From positions 1-41,455 of the IMG/VR virus record IMGVR_UViG_3300021976_000036: 41,455 nt of DNA; one strand, written 5' to 3'. The notes below the pieces were generated by a model that had not been told where the DNA came from, did not search any database, and was given only the letters and a program-made list of their open reading frames with translations. The position numbers and the translations under genes were made by a program. Positions 1 to 7,073 of the stretch are shown in pieces. Source of the DNA: a virus. How positions within the stretch are numbered: the stretch's first letter is position 1; each line of letters starts with the position of its first letter.

Positions 1-1316
1 AGGTTAGCCGCAACGGTGTATGCCTTGTATGCAGCCGTCAGCCCACCGAGCGCAATGGCTACCGGCCCAATCCAGCCCATGTTATCACTGAGGAACTGAG
101 CGAACTTCTCCAGCAACGGTCCGGCTATTTGAATGGCCGGAACTAGGACTGCGGCTAATTGAGTGGCTAGCTCCGCCACGCCCGGTGCCAGCGCCACCAG
201 GATCGGCGCCAGCGCTTGCAACAGGGCTAGGAATACCTGTCCGGCCGCACCGGAGATAGCCGCCATAGCCTCGCCGATGGCCTGGAGGGCTGCCTGCCCT
301 TCCGCTGACTCCAGGAAGTCGGCGAGCTTGCTGGCCAACTGTCCAATTACACCAAGAGCGCTTTCCCCGTCCACATTAAATACTGAGAACAGTTCTCTAG
401 CGATGGTCAATACGTCACTGAGGAATCCGCCTAGTTGCTGTAGGACAACCGAGGCCCTTTCGAAAAGAGCGGCAACGTCCACCCCACGAAGATACCGGGT
501 GAAGGCAGCGAGCGCGTTTGCTACCTTGCCACCCAGAGTATCCCCGAACACGGAGGCTTGCGCACCAATGTCGATAAGCGCGGCTATCACCGGACCGATG
601 GAGTCCTGAATGCGCAACAGGAACCCATTAACCCCCGAAAGGATTACTCGGAAGTTCTCAATTGACTTGTTCGAGGCTCCCCACTGCGCTACGTTCTTGA
701 CGATTCGGTTGAGCGCAGCGGCCACTCCAACCGCTTGCGCCCGTAGGGTGGAAACCCGCTTCACAATGGTGGTCAGTAGCGGTCCTAGCCCACTGAAGAA
801 CGCATCCTGAATGGCTTGTTGAACTGGTTTGAGAACTGCAAGAGCCTCTCGCCAAGCCTGTGCAAATTCTCGTGCTTGCGGTGAGAGTTTCTCCAGAGTT
901 TTGTTGAACGCCTCTACGTCTCCACCGGCTGCTTTCAGGGCATCGCCAACACCAGCCGTAGCCGCTTTCAGGATGACCAGCGCTGCCACCCCACCCAGAA
1001 TGATCGCGGGTAGGGCGGCGAGCGCGGCACCGACAACTGGAGTTAGAGCCGCCAATCCGGCTATCGTGGCGGCTACCAGGTTTAGCGATCCGTTCAATGC
1101 CAAGCTGGAAGCGCCCATGATAGCCGCTGTCTTGGCTACCTTGCCCAACGTGGAGCTCAGCTTCTTGGCACTGGCATCAAAACGCTTGAAAGAGTCATCT
1201 GACTTATCAACACTTGCCCGTAACTTGTCAATGTCCTCCTCAGCCTTGGCAGCCTCACGACCGCCCTCATAGTCCAGGTCGATCTTTCCGTGTGCCGTAC
1301 CAAGGTTGTAGCTCAC
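1..1316 (-). CDS. Tape measure protein, N-terminal part (cut by window edge)
   Basis: This is the first ~438 residues of the phage tape measure protein, which sets tail length and is threaded through the tail tube during assembly. I read it from the GTG at 1316, preceded by a TAGGAGG ribosome site that overlaps the end of the upstream chaperone frame. It opens VSYNLGTAHGKIDLDYEGG, the usual start of actinophage tape measures, then a Lys/Asp/Ser-rich helix. Long Ala/Leu/Val/Gly-rich stretches follow (around residues 55-110 and 290-430), typical of the hydrophobic segments of this family. It has no stop before position 1, so the C-terminal part, often carrying peptidase or transglycosylase domains, lies outside. 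It sits directly after the tail assembly chaperones, the canonical place. Family call is strong; exact length unknown. Confidence 0.9.
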   Translation of the reverse strand, partial: MSYNLGTAHGKIDLDYEGGREAAKAEEDIDKLRASVDKSDDSFKRFDASAKKLSSTLGKVAKTAAIMGASSLALNGSLNLVAATIAGLAALTPVVGAALAALPAIILGGVAALVILKAATAGVGDALKAAGGDVEAFNKTLEKLSPQAREFAQAWREALAVLKPVQQAIQDAFFSGLGPLLTTIVKRVSTLRAQAVGVAAALNRIVKNVAQWGASNKSIENFRVILSGVNGFLLRIQDSIGPVIAALIDIGAQASVFGDTLGGKVANALAAFTRYLRGVDVAALFERASVVLQQLGGFLSDVLTIARELFSVFNVDGESALGVIGQLASKLADFLESAEGQAALQAIGEAMAAISGAAGQVFLALLQALAPILVALAPGVAELATQLAAVLVPAIQIAGPLLEKFAQFLSDNMGWIGPVAIALGGLTAAYKAYTVAAN

Positions 1317-1327
1317 TTGCCGACCTC

Positions 1328-2186
1328 CTACCTACGGGCGGGGTCGGCATATCCCGCCGCCCCTACGTCTACCCAGCGGCGTAGAACCCGCCCTTGTGCC
1401 GCTTGCCTTGCCTGTGGCGTCTTGGCGCTTTCTACGGCCTTGTGCACGTCCGCTTCAAATGCCGTACCCCACGCGACAATAGCCGTGTCGAAGCAGTACG
1501 CGGCATAACTGCCGTGCTGACCATCGACGTTGTAAACGGCACTAGGGCGACACTTCATCGCCCGGCTCATCTGCCACGCCTGGAGGCAGTTTGACGGACT
1601 CTCCACGAAACCGTTCGAGCTCCTTCACCGCCCCCAACGCCTCAGTGAAGATCTCCATCTTGTCCATGAAGCCGATGGTGTCCACGTACACGACGCCATC
1701 CTTGCGAAGGCCATCGTCAGGCAGCGGATGCACCTTCGGGACGGTGACCACCATGCAGACCACCTGATCCACGACATCGGCGAACTGCTTACTGGTCTTC
1801 TTGTCTTGCAACAGTTTCATAGCGTCTAGAGGCGGCTGTCCCTGCCCCTTACGTACACCCTTGCTCACGACGCCTTGCAGCGTGTTGAGGGTGTCCAGCA
1901 ACCCGCCAGCCATCACCTCGTGGAACTGGAGTTGCCGTACCCGGCATCGCTGGCCGCTCGGGCAAGTGAAGTCCTTGTCGAACTGACCCCACGCCGTTAC
2001 CGCGTACTGATCTGGGTTCTGCACGGTCTCAGCAGCAGCCATCGCCGTCGCCTGTACTGCGGGAGGGAGGGGTTTGGAGGCCTCGGAAACGCCTTCTACG
2101 TCTCCTCGGGTCTTCGGGGTGCCGTCTGACCATTGGCCGAACGTGGTCGCACCCTCGACGGGCTGGTTATGCTCGGAGCTTGTCAT
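1328..2186 (-). CDS. Tail assembly chaperone, frameshifted long form (gpGT-like)
   Basis: The likely +1 frameshift product of the preceding gene. The first 214 codons are shared. At the end of the zero frame the ribosome can move from CCC to the overlapping CCT and continue AGT-GCC-GTT, adding about 71 residues that end GYADPARR at 1328. The added part starts SAVYNVDGQHGSYAAYCFD and contains AIVAWGTAFEADVHKAVESA, a plausible helical T domain, giving a ~285-residue fusion. The second frame on its own could start only at a weak internal GTG (1606) without a good ribosome site, which favours recoding over a separate gene. In lambda-type phages the GT product is made at a low ratio to G and joins tape measure to tube protein. 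The downstream tape measure ribosome site overlaps the stop of this frame. Confidence 0.65.
1542..1550 (-). promoter_or_regulatory. Candidate +1 programmed frameshift site (TCG CCC TAG T)
   Basis: On the minus strand the zero frame reads TCG-CCC-TAG. A +1 slip of the P-site proline tRNA from CCC to CCT places AGT in the A site, the frame that stays open to 1328. A slow stop codon beside a slippery CCC is the kind of context used for +1 recoding; Listeria phage PSA is a precedent, recalled from memory. The geometry is exact, but the frequency cannot be judged from sequence. Confidence 0.6.
1542..2186 (-). CDS. Tail assembly chaperone, short form (gpG-like)
   Basis: A 214-residue protein between the major tail protein and the tape measure gene, where lambda-like siphoviruses encode gpG, a chaperone that coats the tape measure during tail assembly. 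It begins MTSSEHNQPVEGATTFG and ends GVADEPGDEVSP. The N-terminal third is polar, Gly/Thr/Pro-rich and probably flexible; the middle (VRQLQFHEVMAGGLLDTL) and C-terminal half are helical. No enzymatic motif is visible. The call rests on position, size and the overlapping downstream frame. The zero-frame stop is a TAG directly after a CCC proline codon, which looks like a recoding site (separate entry). Chaperone assignment is strong by synteny and weak by sequence. Confidence 0.8.
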   Translation of the reverse strand: MTSSEHNQPVEGATTFGQWSDGTPKTRGDVEGVSEASKPLPPAVQATAMAAAETVQNPDQYAVTAWGQFDKDFTCPSGQRCRVRQLQFHEVMAGGLLDTLNTLQGVVSKGVRKGQGQPPLDAMKLLQDKKTSKQFADVVDQVVCMVVTVPKVHPLPDDGLRKDGVVYVDTIGFMDKMEIFTEALGAVKELERFRGESVKLPPGVADEPGDEVSP

Positions 2187-2231
2187 CCTTGTGATCCTGT
2201 CCGTGTGTAGTTGATTTGGTAGTGCCGGATG

Positions 2232-2760
2232 TTACGCGATCGGGTCTTCGGTCTCGTTGGCCACCATGTCCCAAACGGCGCCGAGGTTAGCGGCGGTCAG
2301 GGTTCCGATGCCGGTACCTTCGGCGTTGCTGATCCAGAACTCCTGGTCCTGGTGGGTGCCGTTCATCTGGGTGGCCTTGGCCCGGTGGATAACCGTGTGA
2401 TGGTCGCCGCCGGACTCGCTCATTGCCTGCCCCTCCGCGAAGAAGTCCGGGTAGGATTCCCCCTCCAGTCGGCGCCATTGCTTCTTGAGATCTGGAGTGA
2501 TGCCAGTGCTGGAGATCACCCCTCCGAACATCACCACCATCGCCTCGAAGTTGATGCCGCCGGCCGCGAGCGACCACGGTGGTGCGGTTCGCCACGATCT
2601 TGTCGTCGCCCCGAAGCTCCTGGGTACTGGTGGTCTCGGTGAATTCCAGGGTCTGCGCGTTAGGCAGATCCACGAGCGTGCCCTTGACGCCTGCCGACGT
2701 TAGGGTCGCCACCTTGACATCACGAAGACCGTACGGGAGACGGGTGTCCGATAGTGCCAT
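2232..2760 (-). CDS. Major tail protein, reading frame broken near 2560-2585
   Basis: The tail tube subunit, split over two frames. Frame A starts at ATG 2760 behind a strong AAAGGAGG site and reads MALSDTRLPYGLRDVKVATL to KIVANRTT. Frame B then continues WSLAAGGINFEAMVVMFGGV through GTLTAANLGAVWDMVANETE to the stop at 2232. Both halves match what tail tube proteins look like: a QTLEFTET strand, an RTTV segment, a WSL..GG strand and then mixed beta structure. Frame A alone runs on into Arg/Gly/His-rich sequence without protein character. Joining the halves needs a +1 change of frame around codons 60-65, in the stretch whose minus strand reads ACCACCGTGGTCGCTCGC. A sequencing or assembly error of one base (or two missing bases) is the simplest explanation; recoding would be unusual in mid-protein. 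The product is about 170 residues. Confidence 0.75.
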
Positions 2761-2956
2761 TGCCGTTCCTCCTTTGCTGTACTGGATCCCTGTACCTATT
2801 GGTCTCTACTAGCTTCCCGGTATCAACCGAGAACCTGTGCAACACCACCACTCCCGGCCCGGCACCGCAGCGAGCGCTACGACACTTCACTTCTACCAGT
2901 CCTCCAGGGAGGACCAGGCCGAACAGGATGCCTTCCGGGCAACGAAGTTCGACTAC
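2720..2956 (-). CDS. Small Com-like zinc-finger protein, start codon unresolved
   Basis: The frame encodes VVELRCPEGILFGLVLPGG followed by VEVKCRSARCGAG and VVVLHRFSVDTGKLVETN. The pattern (ELRCP..LFG, VEVKC, C-terminal VVLHRF) resembles small Com-like phage proteins with a treble-clef zinc site; three cysteines are visible. The coding character begins exactly where the upstream gene stops (TAG at 2953-2955), but no ATG, GTG or TTG lies at that point. The nearest in-frame ATG is at 3097, and the residues from there look like a shadow of the upstream gene. It may be expressed by reinitiation on a non-standard codon (GTA at 2956), by a -1 shift from the upstream gene, or the sequence may hold an error. 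The 3' end overlaps the major tail gene by about 40 bases. Function is inferred only from resemblance. Confidence 0.5.
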   Translation of the reverse strand, partial: VVELRCPEGILFGLVLPGGLVEVKCRSARCGAGPGVVVLHRFSVDTGKLVETNRYRDPVQQRRNGNGTIGHPSPVRSS

Positions 2957-3279
2957 TCCGTGACCACTTTGAACATCGGATCGTCCGCCAGGAACTCCAC
3001 GAGCTCCGGGGACATGCCCTCCGTTGGCACCAGCATCCGATCCTTCTTGCGCCGGTCCTTTGTCCAGACCAGATCCGCCGGAATGGTGATCTCCCATGCG
3101 TCCCTCGCCTGCTTCCGGGTGATGGTGTGTGCGGTGATGAACTCCGCCCCGTACGGCTCCGTTCCCACGAACTCCACGTACTCGACCGGCTCCGGCATCG
3201 GCTCCGAAGCCTTGGTGGCACCGGGGTCTTGCATCTCGGAAGGCGTGCCTTCTGGCCTCGCCTTACTGGTCGGCGTCAT
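2953..3279 (-). CDS. Small hypothetical protein in tail connector region
   Basis: A 108-residue protein starting MTPTSKARPEGTPSEMQDP behind an AGGAGG ribosome site six bases upstream, which decides the start over the ORF's earlier codons. The N-terminal 30 residues are polar and Pro/Glu-rich. The rest has alternating strands (VEYVEFVGTEPYGAEFITAH) and a segment ITRKQARDAWEITIPADLVW, then VPTEGMSPELVEFLADDPMF. The order (a short protein between the tail terminator and the tail tube) is common in actinophages, where such proteins are annotated as hypothetical; I recognise no domain. It starts three bases after the previous gene's stop, so translation is probably coupled. Confidence 0.75.
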   Translation of the reverse strand: MTPTSKARPEGTPSEMQDPGATKASEPMPEPVEYVEFVGTEPYGAEFITAHTITRKQARDAWEITIPADLVWTKDRRKKDRMLVPTEGMSPELVEFLADDPMFKVVTE

Positions 3280-3281
3280 GA

Positions 3282-3698
3282 CTATCCTCCTGGTAGTAGT
3301 TTCCAACTGCTGAACATGAACCCCGTCTTGCCTTCGGGGTCGGTAAGGTCCCCGCTTGTTCCGAGATAGTCTGCCTGCACAAGGCTTCCCGGCACTCCTG
3401 GATGGGCGTAGTGCGTTGTATTGGCGAGCACCTCGTAGATCCCGCCACCAAGGAGAGGGCCTCCCAGAACCGTGTCTATCCTGGTGTAATCCCCAACCCG
3501 ATCATGCACGTACACGTCTAGCAATTGGGGGACGGCCCGACCGCTCGTGGTCAGGGTTCCTAACCACGCCAGAACGACGTAGGGCGTAGGAGGCGTGTCG
3601 AGGGTACCTCCGCGCGAGTACCACTGACCTAACGGCACCAGAGCCGTTAGGGCGGGCTTGGTGGTCAGCAGTCCGTAGGTAATGCGACGCAAGCTCAT
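3282..3698 (-). CDS. Tail terminator / head-tail connector protein
   Basis: A 138-residue protein, MSLRRITYGLLTTKPALTAL, with the layout of the minor tail / tail terminator family (lambda gpU-like or DUF3168-like): an N-terminal helix with LLTTKPALTALVP, then a Tyr-containing strand (PYVVLAWLGTL), VPQLLDVYVHDRVGDYTRID and a late strand with WKLLPGG. Such proteins cap the tail tube and join it to the head. Family membership is inferred from position (the fourth connector-type gene after the capsid) and the VYVHD..GDYTRID segment. It lies three bases downstream of the previous gene. Confidence 0.65.
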   Translation of the reverse strand: MSLRRITYGLLTTKPALTALVPLGQWYSRGGTLDTPPTPYVVLAWLGTLTTSGRAVPQLLDVYVHDRVGDYTRIDTVLGGPLLGGGIYEVLANTTHYAHPGVPGSLVQADYLGTSGDLTDPEGKTGFMFSSWKLLPGG

Positions 3699-3700
3699 GG

Positions 3701-4075
3701 CTACGGCCCTCCCGTAGGATTGTCCAGGCGGTCCATGATCTTTGTCAGCGTCTGCATCACCTTCGGTGCGTACACCTGGATAGTCGGCAGGATAGTAGCG
3801 TACTTACCGTCATCCTTCGTTTCCAGGTACACCCCGTAGAACACGCTATGGGTGCACAAGATCCAGTGTCGAAACTTCTCCACCTCTACGTGCTGCGCGG
3901 CCAGCCCGTTACGGGCATTGGTGGTTCGGTCAGTCCAAGGCGCATCCAACTTCATGGCAGCCTCAATCGGCCCGTCCCAATACTTACAGACGCCGGCGAT
4001 AGCCCTGTCCATCCGGTCATTGAAATGCTTGGCACCCTTGAAGCTGGAAGTATCGATGGAGAAGCCGCTAGCCAA
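3701..4075 (-). CDS. HK97 gp10-like tail completion protein
   Basis: A 124-residue protein beginning MASGFSIDTSSFKGAKHFND. The segment PWTDRTTNARNGLAAQH followed by HSVFYGVYLETKDDGKYATI matches the conserved core of HK97 gp10-like proteins (a W/TG-rich strand, then H-x-V-x-YG-x-YLE). These act in head-tail joining or tail completion. The C-terminal helix PKVMQTLTKIMDRLDN is also usual. It overlaps the upstream gene by eight bases and precedes the terminator-like gene, which fits the adaptor, stopper, gp10, terminator order. The YxxYLE motif makes this one of the better supported connector calls. Confidence 0.75.
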   Translation of the reverse strand: MASGFSIDTSSFKGAKHFNDRMDRAIAGVCKYWDGPIEAAMKLDAPWTDRTTNARNGLAAQHVEVEKFRHWILCTHSVFYGVYLETKDDGKYATILPTIQVYAPKVMQTLTKIMDRLDNPTGGP

Positions 4076-4433
4076 CGTAAGCCACCTCCGCTTTCACTTG
4101 GTACTGCTGGTTCTCAACAAGGAAGACGATCTCATACTCCCTGCCATCCTTGAAGAACCTGTCGAGCCGCTCCACATCGGCGTCATGATAGCCAATCAGC
4201 ATATACGCCGGACGCAATTTTCTTCCGTCTGGCGTAACCCGCTCGGTCGTGGCGTCCTGCAACGGATTCATGCGTAAGCGTTGTTGATTCAGGGGGACGT
4301 CTTGCATGATGTACCCACCTGCTCCATTGCTCACCTCCGTTGCGCGTATCAGCACGCAGTCAAACGCATCTGCGTCTACATACCACTTGGTGGCGGCTCG
4401 TTGTGCGGCGAGCTCCCCCGGCGCGAGGCCCAT
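4068..4433 (-). CDS. Head-tail stopper protein
   Basis: A 121-residue protein, MGLAPGELAAQRAATKWYVD. Beta-rich segments (DCVLIRATEV, YEIVFLVENQQYQVKAEVAYVG) fit the small barrel fold of head closure or stopper proteins (SPP1 gp16-like), which plug the connector after packaging. The assignment comes mainly from position, second after the capsid-side adaptor; sequence support is modest. It overlaps the upstream adaptor gene by one base (TAATG). Confidence 0.6.
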   Translation of the reverse strand: MGLAPGELAAQRAATKWYVDADAFDCVLIRATEVSNGAGGYIMQDVPLNQQRLRMNPLQDATTERVTPDGRKLRPAYMLIGYHDADVERLDRFFKDGREYEIVFLVENQQYQVKAEVAYVG

Positions 4434-4768
4434 TACCGACCCACCCTCCGGATCGGCACAGTAAACGGCGCACCTGCACTCGGGTCTTCCTCTACGGTTT
4501 CCTCTTCCACACCTCGCTTGCGGTATAGGACAGCCATCTTCATAGCGTTCTCAAACAGGGTGCCTAGTTTTCGGCTAGAACCGCTCTCGGTGACGTCGAC
4601 AGCAGTGGAGTAGGAACCTGCCTTGGCTTCCCAGATGTCAGCGGCCGCATTCCAGTTGTTTGACGCGGCATCAATAAACAATCCGATCTTCTCGTCTGTC
4701 CATCCGTTGCTGTTGTCGCTCTCGCTGACTAGGTTGCGAACATAGGCGATGTCACCCGGTTCAGCCAT
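4433..4768 (-). CDS. Head-tail adaptor protein
   Basis: A 111-residue, largely helical protein, MAEPGDIAYVRNLVSESDNS. The pattern of an N-terminal VRxLV helix, NGWTDEKIGLFIDAASNNWNAAADIWEAKAG and the helix KLGTLFENAMKMAVLYRKR is typical of connector adaptor proteins (HK97 gp6 / SPP1 gp15-like), which bind the portal ring. The acidic linker EEETVEEDPSAG is followed by a short basic tail. The ribosome site is GGGGAGGGAGGAACC before the ATG. Start and family are well supported by helix pattern and place. Confidence 0.75.
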   Translation of the reverse strand: MAEPGDIAYVRNLVSESDNSNGWTDEKIGLFIDAASNNWNAAADIWEAKAGSYSTAVDVTESGSSRKLGTLFENAMKMAVLYRKRGVEEETVEEDPSAGAPFTVPIRRVGR

Positions 4769-4792
4769 GACAGGTTCCTCCCTCCCCGTTGC

Positions 4793-5272
4793 CTACTGAG
4801 CTTCCTGGATTTCCTTGTCGTCCCGGCGAAGCCGCTCGATAAGCTCGGCCTTGCTTCCGGTGGTAGCCAACGGCTCCAGGTTGTCCTTGACGCGCTCCTC
4901 GTTGCGCCGCACGACCTCCTCTCGGAGGCTGCCGGCCGTCCACTTCTTGCCGTCCTCGTAGTCGTCAGACTGCGCCTCAGGCGCACCCTCTGGCCGCTGT
5001 CCGTCGACCACGGTGTTGTCCTGGACGCCACCACCGATCCCAGCGAGGGGATTGGCAACGTTCGGGTTGTCCTCCCGGGCGTTCTCGTGCTCCAACCGCT
5101 CCAGTTCGGCGCGAAGCTCGACGATACGCTCGTCACGCTGCGCCCGACTGAGGCCGCTCTGCTTTCCATGCTTGGCCTCGTTGGCCTCCACCTGATCCGC
5201 CCGACCCCGGTCGAGCAGGTATTGGCGAGCCTCCGGCGACAGAGGCTTGTCCATATCAATCTTCATGGCCAT
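4793..5272 (-). CDS. Coiled-coil protein with C-terminal SAP-like domain
   Basis: A 159-residue charged protein. Residues 40-65 (RAQRDERIVELRAELERLEH) are a coiled coil. A Gly/Asn-rich linker follows, then W-T-A-G-S-L-R-E-E-V-V-R-R-N and LATTGSKAELIERLRR. The last part is a SAP/LEM-like helix-extension-helix (LxxxGSKAELIERL). In actinophages small SAP-like or Rho-N-like proteins are often encoded between capsid and adaptor genes, and head-tail joining or DNA contact has been proposed. It is separated from the capsid gene by a large hairpin (5311-5371), so it may be expressed at a lower level. Start at ATG 5272; a second ATG two codons later is possible. Confidence 0.7.
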   Translation of the reverse strand: MAMKIDMDKPLSPEARQYLLDRGRADQVEANEAKHGKQSGLSRAQRDERIVELRAELERLEHENAREDNPNVANPLAGIGGGVQDNTVVDGQRPEGAPEAQSDDYEDGKKWTAGSLREEVVRRNEERVKDNLEPLATTGSKAELIERLRRDDKEIQEAQ

Positions 5273-5310
5273 TACGTCTCACCTTCTTCCGTTGGCATTG
5301 CTGCGGAGTG

Positions 5311-5371
5311 GGAGGGGTGGGCGGGAGTCCACTGTGGCTCGGGGGTCTTGAGCCCTCCTACCCACCCCTCC
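5311..5371 (-). terminator. Strong hairpin after the major capsid gene
   Basis: Eleven perfectly paired bases (GGAGGGGTGGG at 5311-5321 with CCCACCCCTCC at 5361-5371) enclose a second 5-bp stem (GGCTC 5336-5340, GAGCC 5350-5354). It starts seven bases beyond the capsid stop codon on the minus strand. No clean U-tract follows, so it may act as an attenuator or 3' stabiliser, raising capsid expression over downstream genes. Confidence 0.6.
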
Positions 5372-5377
5372 GGTCTA

Positions 5378-6658
5378 CTACGGCTGGATCGCGTAGGTGG
5401 TCGGCGGAGTGTACGACGCCGCGTTCACCTTCATGATGGCCGCTGCGCCACGATGCCGGATGCCGGTCCCAAAACCCCGGAGGTAGTAGGCCTCCTGGAG
5501 CGGGTAGTCCGGAACCCGACCCTTGATGAGTCGGAGGCCTCGGTACTCCGACCGCGCGTGCTCCCGGATACCGATGGGGTTGTCCACGCTTTCCGGACCG
5601 CCGGTCGCGAAGGCCACCATGTAGCCAACCGGGAAGTACTCGTTGGTCAGGATCAGGGTATCCCCGTACCGTCCGGCGACCGTGATTCCCCGGTAGCTGT
5701 TGCTGGGTCGGCCATCCCCGTCGTTGGCGACGATGAAGTTCACCGGCAGCAGGAAGTTCGGCGTGCCTTGCGACGGGATGAAGTCGAACTTGGCCGAACC
5801 GCCGTTCTGCACGCTCTTGAACGTGCGGATGACGTCCAGTTCCGCCTCGTTGACCAGTGTCACCAGGTCGTAACCGTTGGCCGTCGTGTAGCCGTGCTCG
5901 GTCACGTTCTTGATCAGGTCGTCCAGGTCCGTGCTCGTGAGCGCTCCGACGCCAGCGAACATGTAGTGATTGTGCGTGTCCAGGAACGTGTTCGGACCGT
6001 ACGGAGGTGGAACCGTCGGAGGGATGTCCGCGCCGTTGTACAGGCTATAGACGGTGTACGGGTTGCCCCGGATCTCGGCGGATCGGTTGGTGTTGTTGAA
6101 GAGCGTCCACATGACCGTGTTGAAGATGAGCCGGTTGTCCGCCTCCACGATCGATGCGTTGACGGCCTCGACTTGCTGTTGCGCCGCTTCGGCCAGGAAG
6201 CGCCAGGTGTACCGGATACCCGTGTCGAACCAGTCGAACGAGAACCCCATGTTGAAGTAGTCCACCTCGGCCCGAACGGCCTTGGGCAGACCGAACTCCG
6301 ACGCACGCTCGAACTCCGAGTTGTTGCCGACCTGCGGCACCTCTTCCACGTCCCGAGGGACAGTGTACGAGAGAAGGTCGATGATGGGCTGCCGTCGTGC
6401 ATTGGCCAGCTTGAGGAACGTCTGGAACTCGTTCCATAGCCGGTTTAGATCGACGCCATCCGTTGTCTGGACTACCACGTCACCTTCGGTGTGGAAACCC
6501 TGGAGGGCAGCCGACCCACCGGACACGCCCGGCAGGAGTCCAGTCAGATGCCGAAGCGCCTTGCTGGCCAAGATGTTCCGGGCGCCACCCCGGGAGTCCA
6601 GCCCGAACGCATTGGCCGGAACGATCAGCTTCTCGCGAGGCTTTGTCAAGGTGCTCAT
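5378..6658 (-). CDS. Major capsid protein
   Basis: A 426-residue protein starting MSTLTKPREKLIVPANAFGL at ATG 6658, with GGGGAGG eight bases upstream. It is an HK97-fold-sized shell protein placed after scaffold and decoration genes. Segments consistent with the fold: a long N-terminal region with LLSYTVPRDVEEVPQVG, a helix-rich stretch AEAAQQQVEAVNASIVEADN (spine helix), an A-domain with VGALTSTDLDDLIKNVTEHG, and C-terminal FNFIVANDG... and PVGYMVAF strands. There is no protease gene and no obvious cleaved delta domain, since a separate scaffold is encoded. The stop is followed by the strong hairpin. The ATG overlaps the upstream decoration gene stop as ATGA. Confidence 0.9.
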   Translation of the reverse strand: MSTLTKPREKLIVPANAFGLDSRGGARNILASKALRHLTGLLPGVSGGSAALQGFHTEGDVVVQTTDGVDLNRLWNEFQTFLKLANARRQPIIDLLSYTVPRDVEEVPQVGNNSEFERASEFGLPKAVRAEVDYFNMGFSFDWFDTGIRYTWRFLAEAAQQQVEAVNASIVEADNRLIFNTVMWTLFNNTNRSAEIRGNPYTVYSLYNGADIPPTVPPPYGPNTFLDTHNHYMFAGVGALTSTDLDDLIKNVTEHGYTTANGYDLVTLVNEAELDVIRTFKSVQNGGSAKFDFIPSQGTPNFLLPVNFIVANDGDGRPSNSYRGITVAGRYGDTLILTNEYFPVGYMVAFATGGPESVDNPIGIREHARSEYRGLRLIKGRVPDYPLQEAYYLRGFGTGIRHRGAAAIMKVNAASYTPPTTYAIQP

Positions 6659-7044
6659 GCCGGAACCTCCCCGGTGACGTTGCATCGGACGATCAGGCGA
6701 GTGGCCTCAACCGTCCAGCCGACCTTGTGGAGACCACCCGCACCCGTGGCCGCGAACAGCCCTTCGCCACTGGCTACCGCGAAGTAGTCCTGTCCGGCGA
6801 CCAGGCCAGTCAGTTCCACTATCTCCCCGGACGTCATGACGTCCACGACCGCAGCGGCCGGCCGGATCTTCGTGAGGCACAATACCCCGACGAATCCGGA
6901 CTGCCCGGTCACGCCCTTGATGAGCTTGCCGGTTGTGTTGAGGCTGACCGCGCACACCTTGTTCAGGTCCGCCAACAACCAGTCCGCGTTCAACGGCGCG
7001 CGGAACCCGCCGACGTTCGGCTCGTACTTGTCGTAACGTGCCAT
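6655..7044 (-). CDS. Capsid decoration / head fibre-type protein
   Basis: A 129-residue protein, MARYDKYEPNVGGFRAPLNA. Short beta strands with many small residues (VGVLCLTKIRPAAAVVDVMT, GEIVELTGLVAGQDYFAVAS, GGLHKVGWTVEATRLIVRCN) resemble capsid-stabilising or decoration proteins that sit on the outer shell. It lies immediately before the capsid gene and shares an ATGA overlap, so the two are translationally coupled. Function is inferred from location and beta-rich composition; another minor head protein is possible. Confidence 0.6.
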   Translation of the reverse strand: MARYDKYEPNVGGFRAPLNADWLLADLNKVCAVSLNTTGKLIKGVTGQSGFVGVLCLTKIRPAAAVVDVMTSGEIVELTGLVAGQDYFAVASGEGLFAATGAGGLHKVGWTVEATRLIVRCNVTGEVPA

Positions 7045-7073
7045 TTACTACACCCCTTCCAGACATGTTGCGT

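Noticed and set aside
5087-6439. A 450-codon plus-strand open frame opposite the capsid gene.
   Set aside because: Composition is Arg/Val/His-rich and is the antisense of the well-supported major capsid gene; no ribosome site or domain.
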